Shown here: positions 4,017 to 5,973 of the stretch, piece after piece
Layout: each line of letters begins with the position of its first letter
How positions within the stretch are numbered: position 1 is the stretch's first letter
Source of the DNA: Firmicutes bacterium UBA3941
GTDB lineage: Bacteria > Bacillota > Clostridia > Caldicoprobacterales > UBA3941
Direction: 5' to 3'
Assembly (NCBI GenBank): GCA_002385665.1
Contig: DGDX01000109.1
Location: 1 to 5,973 of the forward strand
DNA length: 5,973 nt
Notes under the pieces: model-generated
The model's input: the letters and a program-made list of their open reading frames with translations, nothing else
Databases searched by the model: none
Told to the model about the DNA's origin: nothing
Made by a program: the position numbers and the translations under genes

Positions 4017-5973
4017 CTATTCAGCTCCTTTAATTGTTGCCTTTTCCCGCGAACCTCTATGGAGAACATCATACATAACCGGTACTACAAAGAGGGTAAG
4101 AATCGTAGCGTAGGTTAGGCCGCCAATAGATACTACAGCCAAAGGCTGTAGCATTTCGGCACCCATGCCCACCCCTAAGGATAGGGTAGATAATCCCAGT
4201 ATAGTGGTTATAGCGGTCATTAGTATGGGCTTAATCCGGGTTCTTCCGGCAGCTACCAAGGCCTGCCTGATATCCAAACCGGTTTCTCTCAATTGATTGG
4301 TATAGTCAACGAACACTATTCCGTTATTAACCACAACGCCGCTTAGGACCAGAAAGCCCAACATGGATACGAGGCTTATCTCATAACCTGCTATAGCCAG
4401 GGCTATCAAACCGCCGGTAAAGGCCAGAGGTATGGTAAACATGACTATAAAGGGGGAGAGTAGGGACTGGAATTGGGCTACCATTATAAGATAGATAAAA
4501 ACTATGGCTAGAGACAGCATATAGGCCAGATCCCTGAGGGAGGTGTTTATGGTCTCGTTTTCCCCTGCCATTTCTATTTTATATCCATCAGGCAGGCTAT
4601 AGCCTCTAAGCTTATTCTCAAAATCCCTACTTACAAGGCCGATATTGTAATCCGCCTCTATGCCAGCCCTAACTGACAGATATCTTTCCTGAGAATCTCT
4701 TCTTATGGATGATAAACCCTTCCCCTCTACTACTTGGGCTATATCCCCGATAGCAACCTCCGTTTCCTCGCCATCTTTGGAAGCAGTTATGGTCAGATCC
4801 ATAAGCCCTTTTTTCGTTATGCTTTGAGTCGCACCATCTATCACAATTACCGGGAAATCCTTATTCTCTACAGTTAACGTAGTGGCAGACCTGTCCTTGG
4901 ATATAAGGGAATTTACTTTAGTAAACACTTGTGCCACAGTCAACCCCTTTTCCATGGCTTTATCCTTATCCACAAGAATTCTCATCTCCGTAAGGGTTTC
5001 CTCTGCACCGTAGGAGATTTCACCAACGCCTTCCGTATCCTCTAAAATCCCCGCTATGTCGGCGGATATTTCCTGCAGGATATCTATATCCCTACCTTTA
5101 ATCATAACTTCTATTCCGGATCCACCAAAAGCTGACATATCTACATTGGAGGAGCTTATGCGGATCTGGCAGTCCAAATCTTCCGTCAGATCTCTTATCT
5201 GTCTTTCTATCTCTTTATTGTTAATCTCTTTACTCTCATCCAGAAGGAGATACAGTCCCATGGAGCCAGTGTCGGATCCACCTCCACCTCCCATTAAACT
5301 ACCTCCACCCATTATACCACTTTGGAAGGCTCCTACAGTCTCGACGCCCTCTATCCCCATAATCCGGTCCATTACCTTATCGGACATGGCAATTGTATCC
5401 TCATGGGTAGCTTCCTTTGGCATCTCAATGGTTACGGACATCTGAGGTGCGTCCATGTCAGGTATAAATGCGGTACCCAGGGACAAGCCTAAATATACGC
5501 TTAGGCCTAATAATGCCATGACAAAGAGCATTACCACTGCCCGATGCCCCAATGACCATTTTAGCATCTTGCTGTATAGTTCTGTAAACCTATCAAACAA
5601 TCTGTTCCGCTTTTCACTAGTCTTTTTAAGCATATTGGATGCCATAGCCGGAACCAGGGTAAGAGCCACTATCAGGCTTGCAAGTAGGGAATAAGCTATG
5701 GTAAGGCCCATATCTACAAATATCTGTCTGGATATACCCTTAACAAAAACTATGGGCAAGAAGACGCATACTGTGGTTAGGGTTGATGAGGTAATAGCCG
5801 GTGCAATTTCCCTGGCCCCCTCTATAGAGGCGTCTATAGCCGACATCCCATCATTTCTCATGCGATAGATGTTTTCTATAACCACTATGGAGTTATCCAC
5901 CAACATACCAACCCCAAGGGCTAGACCCCCCAAGGATATGATGTTTATGGTTACTCCCGTAAAGTACATCATG
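4017..5973 (-). CDS. RND-family multidrug efflux permease, C-terminal ~650 residues (cut by window edge)
   Basis: A proton-driven membrane pump of the AcrB/SwrC (HAE) type. Residues counted from the edge: TM4 at about 11-33 with GGLALGVGMLVDNSIVVIENIYRM; TM5-TM6 at about 59-112; TM7 at 145-166; the second porter-domain loop at 167-480; TM8-TM12 at 481-635, including RTRIKPILMT at 577-586. By alignment to AcrB about 380 N-terminal residues (TM1-TM3 and the first porter loop) lie outside. The AcrB TM4 Asp-Asp pair is Asp26-Asn27 here, and the TM10 Lys position reads VVNNG (549-550). A glycine-rich insert, GGGSLMGGGGG, sits at 222-232. An in-window Met at the edge is not the true start. tetR follows at three bases. 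The adaptor subunit is presumably upstream. The substrate is unknown; SwrC-like surfactant or drug export is plausible. Confidence 0.96.
   Translation of the reverse strand, partial: MMYFTGVTINIISLGGLALGVGMLVDNSIVVIENIYRMRNDGMSAIDASIEGAREIAPAITSSTLTTVCVFLPIVFVKGISRQIFVDMGLTIAYSLLASLIVALTLVPAMASNMLKKTSEKRNRLFDRFTELYSKMLKWSLGHRAVVMLFVMALLGLSVYLGLSLGTAFIPDMDAPQMSVTIEMPKEATHEDTIAMSDKVMDRIMGIEGVETVGAFQSGIMGGGSLMGGGGGSDTGSMGLYLLLDESKEINNKEIERQIRDLTEDLDCQIRISSSNVDMSAFGGSGIEVMIKGRDIDILQEISADIAGILEDTEGVGEISYGAEETLTEMRILVDKDKAMEKGLTVAQVFTKVNSLISKDRSATTLTVENKDFPVIVIDGATQSITKKGLMDLTITASKDGEETEVAIGDIAQVVEGKGLSSIRRDSQERYLSVRAGIEADYNIGLVSRDFENKLRGYSLPDGYKIEMAGENETINTSLRDLAYMLSLAIVFIYLIMVAQFQSLLSPFIVMFTIPLAFTGGLIALAIAGYEISLVSMLGFLVLSGVVVNNGIVFVDYTNQLRETGLDIRQALVAAGRTRIKPILMTAITTILGLSTLSLGVGMGAEMLQPLAVVSIGGLTYATILTLFVVPVMYDVLHRGSREKATIKGAE
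4025..4031 (-). promoter_or_regulatory. Ribosome binding site of the tetR gene, inside the pump gene
   Basis: AAAGGAG on the minus strand lies within the codons for the final Ile-Lys-Gly-Ala-Glu of the pump. It is 11 bases from the ATG, longer than usual, so termination of pump translation at 4017 probably helps initiation at 4013. Confidence 0.6.

Noticed and set aside
5056..5445. Plus-strand open frame of 129 codons rich in Ser, Pro and Ile
   Set aside because: It is antisense to the porter loop of the RND pump; the Pro run mirrors the glycine-rich codons of the real gene.
1..5973. CRISPR array, insertion sequence, tRNA or phage attachment site
   Set aside because: No regularly spaced repeats, terminal inverted repeats with a transposase, or tRNA cloverleaf were seen on either strand.

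Overview
The window suggests a low-to-moderate-GC, Gram-positive anaerobe-type Firmicute, probably in the Clostridia. The evidence is strong AAGGAGGG/GGAGG ribosome binding sites, near-consensus housekeeping promoters, a tyrosine T-box leader, an M-box magnesium riboswitch with an intrinsic terminator, a TyrZ-clade tyrosyl-tRNA synthetase, and an RND pump of the kind found in Gram-positives. I cannot name a genus. Every gene I can support is on the minus strand, so the window reads from right (5973) to left (1).

Layout in transcription order. (1) 5973-4017: the last ~650 residues of an RND efflux permease, cut by the window edge. (2) 4013-3402: a TetR-family regulator starting 3 bp after the pump stop, so very probably in the pump operon. 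(3) 3367-3338: a TTGACA/TATAAT promoter, then a complete T-box leader (about 3330-3016). Its specifier codon is UAC (Tyr), its T-box bulge carries UGGU, and its antiterminator and terminator are mutually exclusive. (4) 2928-1711: tyrS. (5) 1676-990: araD, L-ribulose-5-phosphate 4-epimerase, 34 nt behind tyrS with no visible promoter or terminator between. Its start is a TTG, not the more upstream codon. (6) 916-888: a second promoter, whose core is nearly identical to the tyrS promoter, then an M-box aptamer (about 864-713) with a fully readable antiterminator/terminator switch. (7) 656-432: an unusually long post-terminator leader with a strong hairpin directly against the ribosome binding site. 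(8) 416-1: the N-terminal part of the Mg2+ channel/transporter MgtE, cut by the window edge.

The window therefore holds three transcription units. One is an efflux operon probably under local TetR control. One is a Tyr-tRNA-sensing operon that carries a sugar-phosphate epimerase along with the synthetase. One is a Mg2+-sensing transporter unit. The protein families are all known. The observations most worth a second look are the tyrS-araD pairing under a T-box, the shared promoter core in front of both riboregulators, and the long structured leader between the M-box terminator and mgtE. I found no CRISPR array, mobile element, tRNA, rRNA or convincingly new protein system.
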